NCBI RefSeq assembly: GCF_001884235.1
Contig: NZ_MAOI01000039.1
Location: forward strand, 54,510-118,509
DNA: 64,000 nucleotides
Reading direction: 5' to 3'
Source of the DNA: Bacillus paramycoides
Lineage (GTDB): Bacteria; Bacillota; Bacilli; Bacillales; Bacillaceae_G
The translations under genes and the position numbers were made by a program. Of the stretch, positions 17,422 through 26,387 are shown one piece after another. How positions within the stretch are numbered: position 1 is the first letter of the stretch; every line of letters starts with the position of its first letter. The notes beneath the pieces were generated by a model. The model was not told where the DNA came from, did no database searches, and was given only the letters and a program-made list of their open reading frames with translations.

Positions 17422-19041
17422 TTAAAAATCACATAATAAATTATCCATTACCTCTCCGAGCACTACATCTGGATTTACTACCGCTTTTTCCGAACGCCAT
17501 CCTATAAAGCCATCTGGTCTGATTAATACAGCTCCTTCATTCCCTATCCCATATAATTTGCTAAAGATATTTTCTTGAGTAATAAAGTCCCCATTTAAAC
17601 CAACTCGATACATTTTTATATTTACTCCTAATTTAGATGAAACGTCCTGTACCGCTTGAGTCCAAAGACTATTTTCTGCTCCAGTTAGTAACACAAAGTT
17701 GTTACCGAATAAGTCTAGTATAGAAACTTTCTTTCCTTCATATGTTCCCCAAAAATGTGGTGCTCGCGTGCCAGGTCTTCCGTTCAACTCTACTATATCC
17801 ATTCTATGTGGAGTGGCTGAGTCATCTATAATCGCCTTTGAACAATACTGATACCCAGCAGTAACAGCTAAACTATCCATATTACTCAAATTACTTTCAT
17901 CTCTGCCCGCAGCACGAAATAATATACTACTCGCATGGTCCGTCGTTAATTTCGCAACAGGATATCTCTCTTCATGATACGTTTCTAACAATTTTGGGTT
18001 TGCTTTCCCTTTTAAAACAGCCGCTAATTTCCAAGCTACATTATGCGCATCTTGTATTCCTGTATTTGAACCGAATCCTCCTGTTGGCGGCATAATATGT
18101 GCTGAGTCGCCAACTAAAAAGATGCGATTGTCCTGAAATCTTACCGCTGTAGTTTCACTCGCTTCCCACGGTAAAACACTTAATATTTCTGGCTCAACAT
18201 TTGTGCTCCCAATTGCTGTTTGAATAATTTGTTTACAACGTTCTATAGTGAAATCCTCTGGTCGTTCTCCTTTTAATGGGTCGTAAGCTACATGATAAAT
18301 CCATTTTTTTACATTATCAACTGGAATGAGCGCACCAAGCACCTCCGGATGAAGTACCATTGAAAAACCAAAGGCGTCTCCTTGTATAAATTCACTTAAA
18401 TCAGCCTCAAAGTAAATATTCATATAATAGCCACCGATTGTACCGCGACCTTCAGTTGCAATCCCTAACTGTTCACGTATTTTACTTTTCGCTCCATCTG
18501 CTGCGATTACATAATCACAATGTATGACACTCTCTTTTTCTGTTTTTCGATCTCGAATAGTTGCTATTACTCCGTTTTCATTTTGTTCAAAAGAAACTAG
18601 TTCATGATAAAAAGATAGTTCTCCGCCTAATTTTTTCGCGTACTGTAACATCATCTCTTCTAAAGTAACTTGATAACAAGCAGTTTGTTTTGATGGGCTA
18701 ATCTCTTCCACTTTACGAACTAACTTTTCATTATTTTCATACTGTGCCGCCCTTATTTGTTCCAACTCTTCATTATTTACTTCAGCTATTGTTTGAACCG
18801 CGATTCTCCCATGACAATTCTCTAATGATTTACCGGCTAATCTAATGCTTTTTTCTAAACCTAATTCTCGAAATAATTCCATTGTGCGAAATGTGATTCC
18901 ACCTGCTTTTGGATGAATCGCAGTAGTCTGATGGCGCTCAATAAGTAAGTAATCAACGTTATGTTTTGCGAGAAATAACGCAGACGCTAATCCTGATAAT
19001 CCCCCTCCAACAATTAAAACTGGTACATGTTTCGATTTCAT
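17422..19041 (-). CDS. FAD-dependent aromatic monooxygenase
   Basis: Class A flavoprotein hydroxylase of the PheA/TfdB type, 539 residues. It has an N-terminal dinucleotide fold VLIVGGGLSGLASALFLAKH, the DG motif AADGAKSKIR and the FAD-ribityl motif FLVGDSAHIMPPTGGFG. A C-terminal thioredoxin-like domain follows, containing LNGRPGTRAPH. Relatives hydroxylate phenols, polyketides, rifamycin or tetracycline; the substrate here cannot be named. GGAGGG lies inside the longer GTG-started frame, 7 bases before the ATG at 19041, so that ATG is the start. Confidence 0.88.
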   Translation of the reverse strand: MKSKHVPVLIVGGGLSGLASALFLAKHNVDYLLIERHQTTAIHPKAGGITFRTMELFRELGLEKSIRLAGKSLENCHGRIAVQTIAEVNNEELEQIRAAQYENNEKLVRKVEEISPSKQTACYQVTLEEMMLQYAKKLGGELSFYHELVSFEQNENGVIATIRDRKTEKESVIHCDYVIAADGAKSKIREQLGIATEGRGTIGGYYMNIYFEADLSEFIQGDAFGFSMVLHPEVLGALIPVDNVKKWIYHVAYDPLKGERPEDFTIERCKQIIQTAIGSTNVEPEILSVLPWEASETTAVRFQDNRIFLVGDSAHIMPPTGGFGSNTGIQDAHNVAWKLAAVLKGKANPKLLETYHEERYPVAKLTTDHASSILFRAAGRDESNLSNMDSLAVTAGYQYCSKAIIDDSATPHRMDIVELNGRPGTRAPHFWGTYEGKKVSILDLFGNNFVLLTGAENSLWTQAVQDVSSKLGVNIKMYRVGLNGDFITQENIFSKLYGIGNEGAVLIRPDGFIGWRSEKAVVNPDVVLGEVMDNLLCDF

Positions 19042-19164
19042 ATATTTTCCCTCCACATATATTCTTCTGAGCTCAGTGACATAAATATAATCAAAAAAAC
19101 AACAAAAATATAGACTTAAATTTCATTTTGAATTATCATATAGATAGATTACGCCCCAAATTAA

Positions 19165-19221
19165 TTTTATCCTTTAATACATATACAATTATAGAAATTG
19201 TATATGTATTAAAGGATAAAA
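19165..19221. repeat. Perfect 26-bp inverted repeat
   Basis: Arms 19165-19190 and 19196-19221 around a 5-base loop; the left arm starts TTTTATCCTTTAATAC. Perfect pairing, T-rich ends on both strands. It lies upstream of both flanking genes, so an ordinary terminator role is not obvious. Confidence 0.8.
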
Positions 19222-19285
19222 CAGAAGAACCTACTTTACGTCGAACTATTTTCTGACGTAGACATCGGAAATAATAAAAACATTA

Positions 19286-19330
19286 TAAACGGTCGTAACC
19301 CTATAGGTCATATAGGGTTACGACCGTTTA
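19286..19330. repeat. Perfect 20-bp inverted repeat, terminator-like
   Basis: Arms 19286-19305 (TAAACGGTCGTAACCCTATA) and 19311-19330 around GGTCA. T-rich on the minus strand just after the stem. It would terminate a minus-strand transcript, such as one from the remnant at 19393-19532. Confidence 0.75.
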
Positions 19331-19392
19331 ATTGTTTCAGCAATACCTTCTCCTTTATAATTTTCACCGTCTATAGAAGACGTATTACTAGA

Positions 19393-19532
19393 TCATTTTC
19401 TATTCTTTAAAACTTCATCCATTGTGGTATGTAAACCTTCTATTCCCTTTTCTATCCCCTATAATTTTCAACACATAAAATTTGATTCGTCTCGATTTTC
19501 TTTCTCAATATTGCATCGAATACATCAATCAT
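19393..19532 (-). pseudogene. Short frameshifted ORF remnant
   Basis: Reads MIDVFDAILRKKIETNQILC, then VENYRG, and after a one-base shift IEKGIEGLHTTMDEVLKNRK and stop. It could be the C-terminal tail of a lost gene that used the hairpin at 19286-19330 as terminator. Family unknown. Confidence 0.3.
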
Positions 19533-19607
19533 GTAGCATTACCGTATCGATGTAATGGTTCATCATCTTAAACCTTTCGACTCATTATTGGAGGTAAAGT
19601 GATTTAA

Positions 19608-19943
19608 ATGAATAAACAAGAACAATTAAATGTTATTAAAGAAGATTTTATTGATTGTCAAAAAGTATTAGTGGCAATTGGTGATGAAACACGTCAAGCT
19701 ATTTTGTTAGTTCTAATGGAAACGGAATGTCAAACAGGATTACGTGTAGGAGAAATCACTAAACAAACACACCTTTCTCGACCAGCAGTATCACATCACC
19801 TTAAGATTTTACGAGAAGCCGGTATTATTTTAATGCGAAAAGAAGGTACAAAAAACTTTTATTATATTGATATACGTACAAAATTAGGTTTATTAAAAAA
19901 TCTTGTATTAGATATTGAGAAGCTATTGCAAAACTTTTATTGA
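19608..19943 (+). CDS. ArsR-family winged-helix regulator
   Basis: 111 residues, ArsR/SmtB-type helix-turn-helix (LVAIGDETRQAILLVL, then LSRPAVSHHLKILREAGI and a wing RKEGTKNFYYID). No Cys pair of the metal-binding ELCVC type is present, so it probably senses an organic or redox signal. GGAGGT lies 12 bases before the ATG, a long spacing. It is 30 bases upstream of an oxidoreductase gene and likely controls this two-gene operon. Confidence 0.88.
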   Translation: MNKQEQLNVIKEDFIDCQKVLVAIGDETRQAILLVLMETECQTGLRVGEITKQTHLSRPAVSHHLKILREAGIILMRKEGTKNFYYIDIRTKLGLLKNLVLDIEKLLQNFY

Positions 19944-19973
19944 AAAAAGATACGGTATTCGGAGGTATAAGAA

Positions 19974-20972
19974 ATGAAAGCAATGATAATTGATAAATAT
20001 GAGAAAGTCCCAATGCGTATGACAGAGCTACCTACTCCTGAAATAAATGAGTATGAGGTGCTCGCGGAAATTCATGCAGCTAGTATTAACCCAATTGATT
20101 TTAAAATACGCGATGGAAAAGTGAAGATGTTACTTAAATATAAAATGCCTCTAACCCTCGGTAATGACTTTTCCGGTGTCATCGTGAAGGTTGGAGCAAA
20201 AGTGATTCGCTTTAAAGTTGGTGATGAAATATATGCACGTCCAAGAAAAGATAAGATCGGTACTTTTGCGGAATATATAGCCATCCATGAGGATGATATA
20301 GCCTTAAAACCTAAAAATTTAAGTTTTGAAGAAGCGGCGTCGATTCCACTCGTTGGCTTAACATCATATCAAGCATTACATGACATCATGCACTTACAAA
20401 AAGGGCAAAAGATTTTGATTCATGCTGGATCCGGTGGTGTTGGTACTTTCGCAATTCAGTTAGCAAAAATAATGGGTGCCACTGTTGCAACGACTGCTAG
20501 TGAAGCTGGTGCGAATTTAGTAAAGTCTCTTGGCGCAGATAAAATTATTAATTACAAAACAGAGCAATTTGAAGATATACTAAAAAATTATGATGCGGTA
20601 TTTGATACAATCGGAGGAACAACACTTGAAAAATCATTCGATATTATAAAGAGCGGAGGTAAAATTGTTTCCGTTTCAGGAATGCCGAATGCCCGATTCG
20701 GTAAAGAATTTGGTTCAGGATTTTTTAAAACACTCTTATTTTCATTAGCAAGCAATAAACTTACTTCACTCAAAAAAAAGCATAATGCTCAGTATTCATT
20801 TTTATTTATGAAGCCAAGTGGGGATCAATTACGTATAATTGCAAACTATATTGAATCTGGAAAAATCAAACCTGTAATCGATCGAGTTTTTCCTTTTGAA
20901 GATGCTCAAAAAGCAATGGAATATTCGGAGTCTGGAAGAGCAAAAGGAAAAATAATTATAAAAATCAAATAA
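19974..20972 (+). CDS. NADP-dependent quinone-type oxidoreductase (MDR family)
   Basis: Zinc-free medium-chain dehydrogenase/reductase of 332 residues. The N-terminal GroES-like domain (LGNDFSGVIVKVGAKV) is followed by a Rossmann domain with AGSGGVGTFAIQLAKIMGA and a C-terminal FPFEDAQKAMEYSESG. It reduces quinones or enals with NADPH in related proteins. GGAGGT sits 7 bases from the start. Second gene of the operon with arsR, so expression is expected to rise when the ArsR protein releases DNA. Confidence 0.88.
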   Translation: MKAMIIDKYEKVPMRMTELPTPEINEYEVLAEIHAASINPIDFKIRDGKVKMLLKYKMPLTLGNDFSGVIVKVGAKVIRFKVGDEIYARPRKDKIGTFAEYIAIHEDDIALKPKNLSFEEAASIPLVGLTSYQALHDIMHLQKGQKILIHAGSGGVGTFAIQLAKIMGATVATTASEAGANLVKSLGADKIINYKTEQFEDILKNYDAVFDTIGGTTLEKSFDIIKSGGKIVSVSGMPNARFGKEFGSGFFKTLLFSLASNKLTSLKKKHNAQYSFLFMKPSGDQLRIIANYIESGKIKPVIDRVFPFEDAQKAMEYSESGRAKGKIIIKIK

Positions 20973-20981
20973 TAACAAAAG

Positions 20982-21019
20982 CTCCATTTTAATCAATCTT
21001 TTTGAAAAATGGAGTTTTT
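20982..21019 (+). terminator. Terminator of the arsR-oxidoreductase operon
   Basis: CTCCATTTT pairs with AAAATGGAG, followed by TTTTTG. Confidence 0.85.
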
Positions 21020-21163
21020 GTATTTGCTGTTAAATAGACACAATGCACTGAAGTCCTTACAATAGATTTCAAGGGGAAATATCATATTATACTTTTCGTT
21101 AACTTTACAAAGAATACATAAGTACAAATACATAATTAAAAAATAAAAAAAGGAGGAGATAAG

Positions 21164-22630
21164 ATGACTAAAAATAATGAAGCTGGTTGGAATTTAGAAA
21201 CTAGTTATGCTACATTACCACAATCATTTTATACAGAAATCCCCCCAACTCCTGTACGCTCACCGGAGTTAATTAAATTAAATCATTCATTAGCAATATC
21301 TCTTGGTTTTAATCCTGAGGAACTAAAAAAGGACGCTGAAATTGCCATTCTCGCTGGTAATGCACTTCCAGAAGGAGCTCATCCACTAGCTCAAGCATAT
21401 GCTGGACACCAATTTGGCCATTTCAACATGTTAGGAGATGGTCGTGCTCTTTTAATCGGCGAACAAATTACTCCTTCAGGCGAACGTTTTGATATTCAGT
21501 TGAAAGGTTCTGGCCCTACTCCATATTCACGCCGTGGTGATGGCCGTGCTGCGTTCGGTCCTATGCTACGTGAGTATATTATTAGTGAAGCGATGTACGC
21601 ACTTGATATTCCAACTACTCGCAGTTTAGCAGTAGTCTCAACTGGCGAACCAATCTATCGTGAAACAAAGTTACCTGGGGCGATTTTAACTAGGGTTGCA
21701 AGCAGTCATATACGCGTTGGAACATTCCAATACGCAGCAGCTCGCGGCTCAATCGAAGATCTCAAAGCTTTAGCTGATTATACGATAAAAAGACATTATC
21801 CAGAAGTTGAATCTCATGAAAATCCATACGTTTCATTATTACAAGAAGTTATTGAAAAACAAGCAAGCCTTATCGCAAAATGGCAGCTCGTCGGCTTCAT
21901 TCACGGCGTAATGAACACTGACAATATAACGATTAGCGGTGAAACGATTGATTATGGTCCTTGTGCATTTATGGACAGTTATGACCAAGGAACAGTCTTT
22001 AGCTCTATTGACACACAAGGCCGCTATGCATATGGAAATCAACCATATATGGCTGCCTGGGATCTCGCTCGTTTAGCTGAATCTTTAATACCGATATTAC
22101 ACGAAGATGAAGAAGAAGCACTAAAAATTGCACAAGATGAAATTTCAAAATTTAGCGTGCAGTACGAAAACAATTGGTTCCTCGGCATGAAGAAGAAATT
22201 AGGACTATTTAGCAACGAGGAACAAGATCAACCACTTATTGAGAAACTTTTAAAAGCGATGGAAAAACATAAAGCAGATTATACAAATACATTCCGTGCA
22301 TTAACTAACAACACATTAGAAAATGCACCTTTATTTGAAAGTCCTGAATTTAAAGAGTGGCACAAGCTATGGCAATCTCGATTAGAAAGACAAAAAGAAT
22401 CAAAAGATGATGCCTACAAGCTGATGAAAAATACCAACCCAGTAATCATCCCTCGAAACCACCGAGTAGAAGAAGCACTAGAAGCAGCCGTTAAAGATGG
22501 AGACTATAGCGTAATGGAAAAACTCCTTCAAGCTTTATCAAATCCTTATGAATATTCTCCAGAACAAGCGGATTACTGCACGCCTCCAGCGCCGACAAAT
22601 CGTCCTTATAGGACTTTTTGTGGGACGTGA
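21164..22630 (+). CDS. selO: SelO / YdiU protein adenylyltransferase
   Basis: Pseudokinase-fold enzyme of 488 residues that transfers AMP to Ser/Thr/Tyr of target proteins in studied homologues. Seen here are [19 protein letters not shown], the phosphate-binding [33 protein letters not shown] and the metal-binding DYGP. It ends YRTFCGT, with Cys three residues from the end, the place of selenocysteine in eukaryotic SelO. The GGAGGAG site lies 6-7 bases before the ATG. Monocistronic. Confidence 0.93.
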   Translation: MTKNNEAGWNLETSYATLPQSFYTEIPPTPVRSPELIKLNHSLAISLGFNPEELKKDAEIAILAGNALPEGAHPLAQAYAGHQFGHFNMLGDGRALLIGEQITPSGERFDIQLKGSGPTPYSRRGDGRAAFGPMLREYIISEAMYALDIPTTRSLAVVSTGEPIYRETKLPGAILTRVASSHIRVGTFQYAAARGSIEDLKALADYTIKRHYPEVESHENPYVSLLQEVIEKQASLIAKWQLVGFIHGVMNTDNITISGETIDYGPCAFMDSYDQGTVFSSIDTQGRYAYGNQPYMAAWDLARLAESLIPILHEDEEEALKIAQDEISKFSVQYENNWFLGMKKKLGLFSNEEQDQPLIEKLLKAMEKHKADYTNTFRALTNNTLENAPLFESPEFKEWHKLWQSRLERQKESKDDAYKLMKNTNPVIIPRNHRVEEALEAAVKDGDYSVMEKLLQALSNPYEYSPEQADYCTPPAPTNRPYRTFCGT

Positions 22631-22643
22631 TTGTTTAATATGT

Positions 22644-22686
22644 AAAAAGGTGTGTTCATACAAGTTGTGTGAACACACCTTTTTTA
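22644..22686 (+). terminator. Terminator of selO
   Basis: AAAAAGGTGTGTTCA pairs with TGAACACACCTTTTT, followed by further Ts. Confidence 0.88.
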
Positions 22687-22916
22687 TACATTTCCCTCTC
22701 TAACGAAAACAATGAAATGCCATTCCACTAGTAGCTATTCCCCGTAAAAGTGTGTTACATATATGTCACCCTCTTTAGACCAACGAAATCCCCCTATTTA
22801 AATCAATTTAGTATATACAATTTAAAACAAATATTGAGAAATAAAAATTCCATTTCTATATATTATTATTTTTGATAGTATTATTTATAAGAATATTCAA
22901 AAAGCGAGGGGATTTC

Positions 22917-24011
22917 ATGAACGTTCAACTACAAGGTAATGAACAAGTTACAAAACTATTTAATGACTGGTATTTAGCTATATTACAACATCAAACTATC
23001 CATGCAAAAAAACTAAAAAAAGAGATTGAGGATAGAATTTCTAGTTCAGAAGAAGATACAAACCTGCAATTATATTATTCACTTTTTAACTTTAGATATA
23101 CTGTTTTAACAGATGGATTAAATATCAATAAAGATTCTTTTAATAAAATTGATTCTTTCCCACTTCCAGAGAAGGGCCTACTTTCTTATTATTATCATTT
23201 TTTCAAAGCCATTCACAATACGATTATTGGAGACTATAATACAGCAAAACACCTCTTCGAGAAAGCTAAGAAGCTGTTAATCCACATATCTGACGAATTA
23301 GAGAAGGCTGAATTTAACTACCGTTTAGCTTCCTATTATTATCAAACATATCAACCACTAGTAGCAATTCAAACTGTAAATGAAGCTAAAGAGATTTTTT
23401 CAAAACATATAAACCATGAAATTAATGTAGCTTTATGTGATAACATTTTTGGTTTATCTTGTATAGATTTAAAACAATTTGAACAAGCAGAAATTAGACT
23501 CGATTCAGCATTAAATATTCTACAGAAATATTCAGAAGAGACTTTATCATTGAGAGTGAGACACAATTTAGCTTGGTTATATGCAAGTCAAAATCTTTCA
23601 GAGTTAGCAATGCGACATATTTCAGAGGTTACAACAAAAAAACCAAATCATTTTAAAGCACTTTTTATTGAAGCGCGTGAATACTACAAACTAGGAGAAT
23701 ATGCCCAAGCTAAAGGATTTATAGAAAAAGGATTAAGTATCTCTAATAAATTAGAAAACAAAGAATTTCAACATCGTTTCATGATTTTACAAGCATTAAA
23801 TAATAAAACTCCTATTAATGATTTAGAAATGATAATTTTGGAAGGAATTTCTTACTTTAAAATAGAAAACCTTTGGGAGTGTATACAAGAATACACCGAT
23901 GTTCTAGCAAATATATTTTATGAAAATGAAGACCATATAAAAGCTAGTAAATATTTTCACATGGCCAATCAAGCAAGAAAAAAACATGAAGAAAAAGGAG
24001 CTTTGCTATAA
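22917..24011 (+). CDS. Rap-family response regulator aspartate phosphatase
   Basis: 364 residues. An N-terminal three-helix bundle (FNDWYLAILQHQTIHAKKL) is followed by tetratricopeptide-like repeats, the Rap architecture. Rap proteins dephosphorylate Spo0F-like regulators or block activators such as ComA, and are switched off by a Phr peptide. The gene overlaps the following phr-like ORF by one base (TAATG), the classical cassette. The start is the ATG at 22917 after GAGGGG; the longer frame to 22872 has no ribosome binding site. The target is not predictable, though sporulation or competence timing is likely. Confidence 0.88.
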   Translation: MNVQLQGNEQVTKLFNDWYLAILQHQTIHAKKLKKEIEDRISSSEEDTNLQLYYSLFNFRYTVLTDGLNINKDSFNKIDSFPLPEKGLLSYYYHFFKAIHNTIIGDYNTAKHLFEKAKKLLIHISDELEKAEFNYRLASYYYQTYQPLVAIQTVNEAKEIFSKHINHEINVALCDNIFGLSCIDLKQFEQAEIRLDSALNILQKYSEETLSLRVRHNLAWLYASQNLSELAMRHISEVTTKKPNHFKALFIEAREYYKLGEYAQAKGFIEKGLSISNKLENKEFQHRFMILQALNNKTPINDLEMIILEGISYFKIENLWECIQEYTDVLANIFYENEDHIKASKYFHMANQARKKHEEKGALL

Positions 24012-24220
24012 TGAAAAAAATCAAATTGAGCATCATAGGCTTAGCTGTTATGGGCATCTCAACTCTTGGGTTAGGTTATACTTCCGAAATACCAATAACA
24101 CAGCAAGGATATGTTGCATTGAATATTGGGGACACCCCCGCACCACAACGGCCTGATTTTTTCAAATCCGTTGACGTAAGTAAAGACTACAACTCAACAA
24201 CAACTGAAAAATCACTTTAA
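24011..24220 (+). CDS. Phr-type secreted signalling peptide precursor
   Basis: 69 residues with a Sec signal (MKKIKLSIIGLAVMGISTLG) and a 45-residue polar tail. In Rap-Phr systems a 5-7 residue piece is released by extracellular proteases and re-imported by Opp to inhibit the partner Rap. The tail is long and rich in Pro, Asp and Thr (GDTPAPQRPDFF), so the mature peptide cannot be fixed. Translationally coupled to the rap gene. Confidence 0.82.
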   Translation: MKKIKLSIIGLAVMGISTLGLGYTSEIPITQQGYVALNIGDTPAPQRPDFFKSVDVSKDYNSTTTEKSL

Positions 24221-24226
24221 AAAACG

Positions 24227-24253
24227 AAAGACCTTCAATTAAGAAGGTCTTTT
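24227..24253 (+). terminator. Terminator of the rap-phr operon
   Basis: AAAGACCTTC pairs with GAAGGTCTTT, followed by TT and an A-rich stretch. Confidence 0.85.
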
Positions 24254-24266
24254 TAAATACGTTCAT

Positions 24267-24518
24267 TTAGTTAATGTAATCGAATATTTTTTCATAGCCA
24301 AATGGTAGTACAAATGAAACTAAACAGCCTATCACAATTGAAGCACCGGATAAAAGATTAAATTTCCGAAAAGATATATCATTCCTCTTGTACCCGGTAA
24401 AACAAGCTTTTATTATAACAAAAACAGTCATCATTATGATAATAGCTGAAAAAGCGGCGACTAAAAAGACTTCCAGTTTGTACCCCCTTATAGAATATTC
24501 TAAACATAATTTTACCAT
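24267..24518 (-). CDS. Small two-helix membrane protein, unknown
   Basis: Up to 83 residues with two hydrophobic helices (VFLVAAFSAIIIMMTVFVII and LLSGASIVIGCLVSFVLPFG) joined by a basic loop. AAGGGGG at about 24481-24488 suggests a start inside this frame, near residue 15, although no standard start codon stands at the ideal distance. No family recognised. Convergent with rap-phr. Confidence 0.45.
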   Translation of the reverse strand: MVKLCLEYSIRGYKLEVFLVAAFSAIIIMMTVFVIIKACFTGYKRNDISFRKFNLLSGASIVIGCLVSFVLPFGYEKIFDYIN

Positions 24519-24568
24519 TTATATGAATAATAAAACAGATAGATATTTTATAATATAAGGTTTTCCAT

Positions 24569-24606
24569 ATACCTCCGACAGGGTTCGAACCGGCGCTCTT
24601 AGGCAT
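24569..24606 (-). other. Possible tRNA T-arm/acceptor remnant
   Basis: The minus strand carries GCCGGTTCGAACCCTGTCGG, which looks like a T-loop (GGTTCGAACC) with a flawed stem. No 5' half, anticodon arm or CCA is found upstream, so no tRNA gene is present. Confidence 0.25.
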
Positions 24607-24676
24607 TTTTTATTTCAAATAAAATATATTTCTACAAAATAAAATCATCCCTTTATTTCATATAAAATCCACTTTC

Positions 24677-25282
24677 TTACTCTATTTCTTTCATCAAATC
24701 AGAAATCCCCCTACTCCCCTCATCACCAACCTTCTCAAGTTCTTCTATAACTAGTCCTCGTCTCTCTAGAGAATGATTTTGACTTAACTTCGCTTTTCCT
24801 TCTATTTTATTAATATTTATCTTAAAACCAACTATCCCCCTACTTAATCCTTCCACATAATTCGGATCTACCTCATTCAGCGAGTAGGTGCTCTTTGGAT
24901 TTTCATATTTATGTACTAAATCTTGAAGAGAATCTATTAATTCTTGTTCATCTTCAACAGTTTCTAATTCACCATATACATGCACCGCAACATAGTTCCA
25001 TGTTGGTACTGCTTTATTTGTTTCATACCATGACGGAGAAATGTAGCTATGCGGCCCTTGAAATACGGCTAGCACTTGTTGATTCCCACTTACTTTCCAC
25101 TGCTCATTTTGACGTGCAAAATGCCCGTATAAAGTAAGTGTTTCCCTATTTAACAATAACGGCAAATGCGTTGCGTATGGTGCTCCGTTATGTTGAGAAA
25201 ATAAAGTTGCAAAGCTATTTTGTTCAATAATTTCGTACTTCGTCTCTTCATCTTGTATAGCGAAATGCTTAGGTATGTACAT
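24677..25282 (-). CDS. paiB: PaiB-family FMN-binding regulator
   Basis: 201 residues, PaiB/FMN-binding split-barrel family ([10 protein letters not shown], then [20 protein letters not shown] and [12 protein letters not shown]). B. subtilis PaiB is linked to repression of sporulation and degradative enzymes; others bind flavin or haem. No paiA acetyltransferase is adjacent. Monocistronic on the minus strand. Assignment by family motifs is firm, role by homology only. Confidence 0.88.
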   Translation of the reverse strand: MYIPKHFAIQDEETKYEIIEQNSFATLFSQHNGAPYATHLPLLLNRETLTLYGHFARQNEQWKVSGNQQVLAVFQGPHSYISPSWYETNKAVPTWNYVAVHVYGELETVEDEQELIDSLQDLVHKYENPKSTYSLNEVDPNYVEGLSRGIVGFKININKIEGKAKLSQNHSLERRGLVIEELEKVGDEGSRGISDLMKEIE

Positions 25283-25471
25283 AAACTCCCTCTTTTCTTA
25301 TCTTCTTATTTCCCATTATATTTATGAGATTTATTATTCAACAGGGGCAGATTGTAATTGTTTTATAAGGTCAGTGCTTATAGAGCAAAACCTCTGTTTC
25401 AAAAATAATAGGTGGCATAATATGATTTCTGCCACCTTAGTCAATTTTTTCATTGATACAAATTCCTTTAT

Positions 25472-26008
25472 TTAACTATCCTTCTTAGCTTTTTCTAATA
25501 CACCTTTAATAAATTCCGTCTTACCTAAACTATAACTCGCTCGATCTTTCATAGTTGCTGCTAATTCTCTCTTTAACTGTCCATATTCGATAATAGCATT
25601 GAAATTTTCACGAAGATAATCCCGAAACGCTACATGTCTTCTTAACTCTTCACTATTCTTATCGCATACATATAAATGATGTTCCATCCAAATGGCATTC
25701 TTTCCATCCCTCGGGACATATTGATCCTTTCTCCCAAAAGCTTCTCTCCCCTTAAAACTCCACTCTTTTTGATGAAAATACCCTATCTTTTCAAGTTTCT
25801 TTATTATTTTAGGAAAAACATCATAATTTTCTATTACAACATCGATATCTAATATCGGTTTAGAAGCAAGACCTTTAACAGATGTACTCCCAACGTGCTC
25901 TATAGAAAAAATGAGTTCTCCCATTACGTTATTAAGAAACGTCTGTAATTTACAAAATTCACTTTCCCATTGTGTATTATATTTCTCAACAGTAATAAAT
26001 CGTTTCAA
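25472..26008 (-). CDS. GrpB-family (UPF0157) nucleotidyltransferase-like protein
   Basis: 178 residues from a TTG at 26008. The frame is open to 26074, but that part overlaps the next gene and lacks a ribosome binding site, whereas GAGAAGG lies 9 bases before the TTG. Core motif IEHVGSTSVKGLASKPILDI with DIDVVIE is the nucleotidyltransferase-like signature of the family. The ending DRASYSLGKTEFI is also typical. Biochemical role is unknown; folate or CoA-related activities have been suggested for relatives. Confidence 0.82.
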   Translation of the reverse strand: MKRFITVEKYNTQWESEFCKLQTFLNNVMGELIFSIEHVGSTSVKGLASKPILDIDVVIENYDVFPKIIKKLEKIGYFHQKEWSFKGREAFGRKDQYVPRDGKNAIWMEHHLYVCDKNSEELRRHVAFRDYLRENFNAIIEYGQLKRELAATMKDRASYSLGKTEFIKGVLEKAKKDS

Positions 26009-26033
26009 TTGCCCCATCCTTCTCAAATCACTT

Positions 26034-26381
26034 TTATAACCTCTGAATATGAGTGTCCTTAAAATCCATCTCATACTTCAATCCATACCCAAGCATTCGA
26101 TCCATCCCAATATGTGCTGTCCATATTAAACCGACCATTAAAATTGAATCCATCTTAAAATAGACCCCTATTAAAACAAGTAATATGGATATGATATATG
26201 TGTGAAATAGATTATAAATTTGTGCACCGACACGATTGTTTATAGCGTACGCTATCATTGCTAAATCAGGCGCCAAAAGTAATACGATAAATAATAACCA
26301 ACTAAATCCACATAATGCATATATATAAATAGCAGCTAATAAAACGACCAATCCTTCAAGATGTATAATTCGTTTCTCCAA
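26034..26381 (-). CDS. DUF4260 membrane protein
   Basis: 115 residues with three to four membrane helices and the DUF4260 ending HIGMDRMLGYGLKYEMDFKD. It lies between the FAD-linked oxidase and the GrpB-like gene with gaps of 6 and 25 bases, so the three genes probably form one minus-strand operon. No function is known for the family. Confidence 0.8.
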   Translation of the reverse strand: MEKRIIHLEGLVVLLAAIYIYALCGFSWLLFIVLLLAPDLAMIAYAINNRVGAQIYNLFHTYIISILLVLIGVYFKMDSILMVGLIWTAHIGMDRMLGYGLKYEMDFKDTHIQRL

Positions 26382-26387
26382 ATTTCA

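Larger units (their letters stand above)
19042..19607. other. Divergent intergenic region with two strong palindromes
   Basis: 566 bases between the minus-strand monooxygenase and the plus-strand ArsR gene. It contains two perfect hairpins (19165-19221 and 19286-19330) and a frameshifted ORF remnant (19393-19532). No complete gene was seen. Confidence 0.6.

Noticed and set aside
24569-24606. Functional tRNA gene
   Set aside because: Only a T-loop-like piece is present; the acceptor and anticodon arms are missing and the T-stem pairs poorly.
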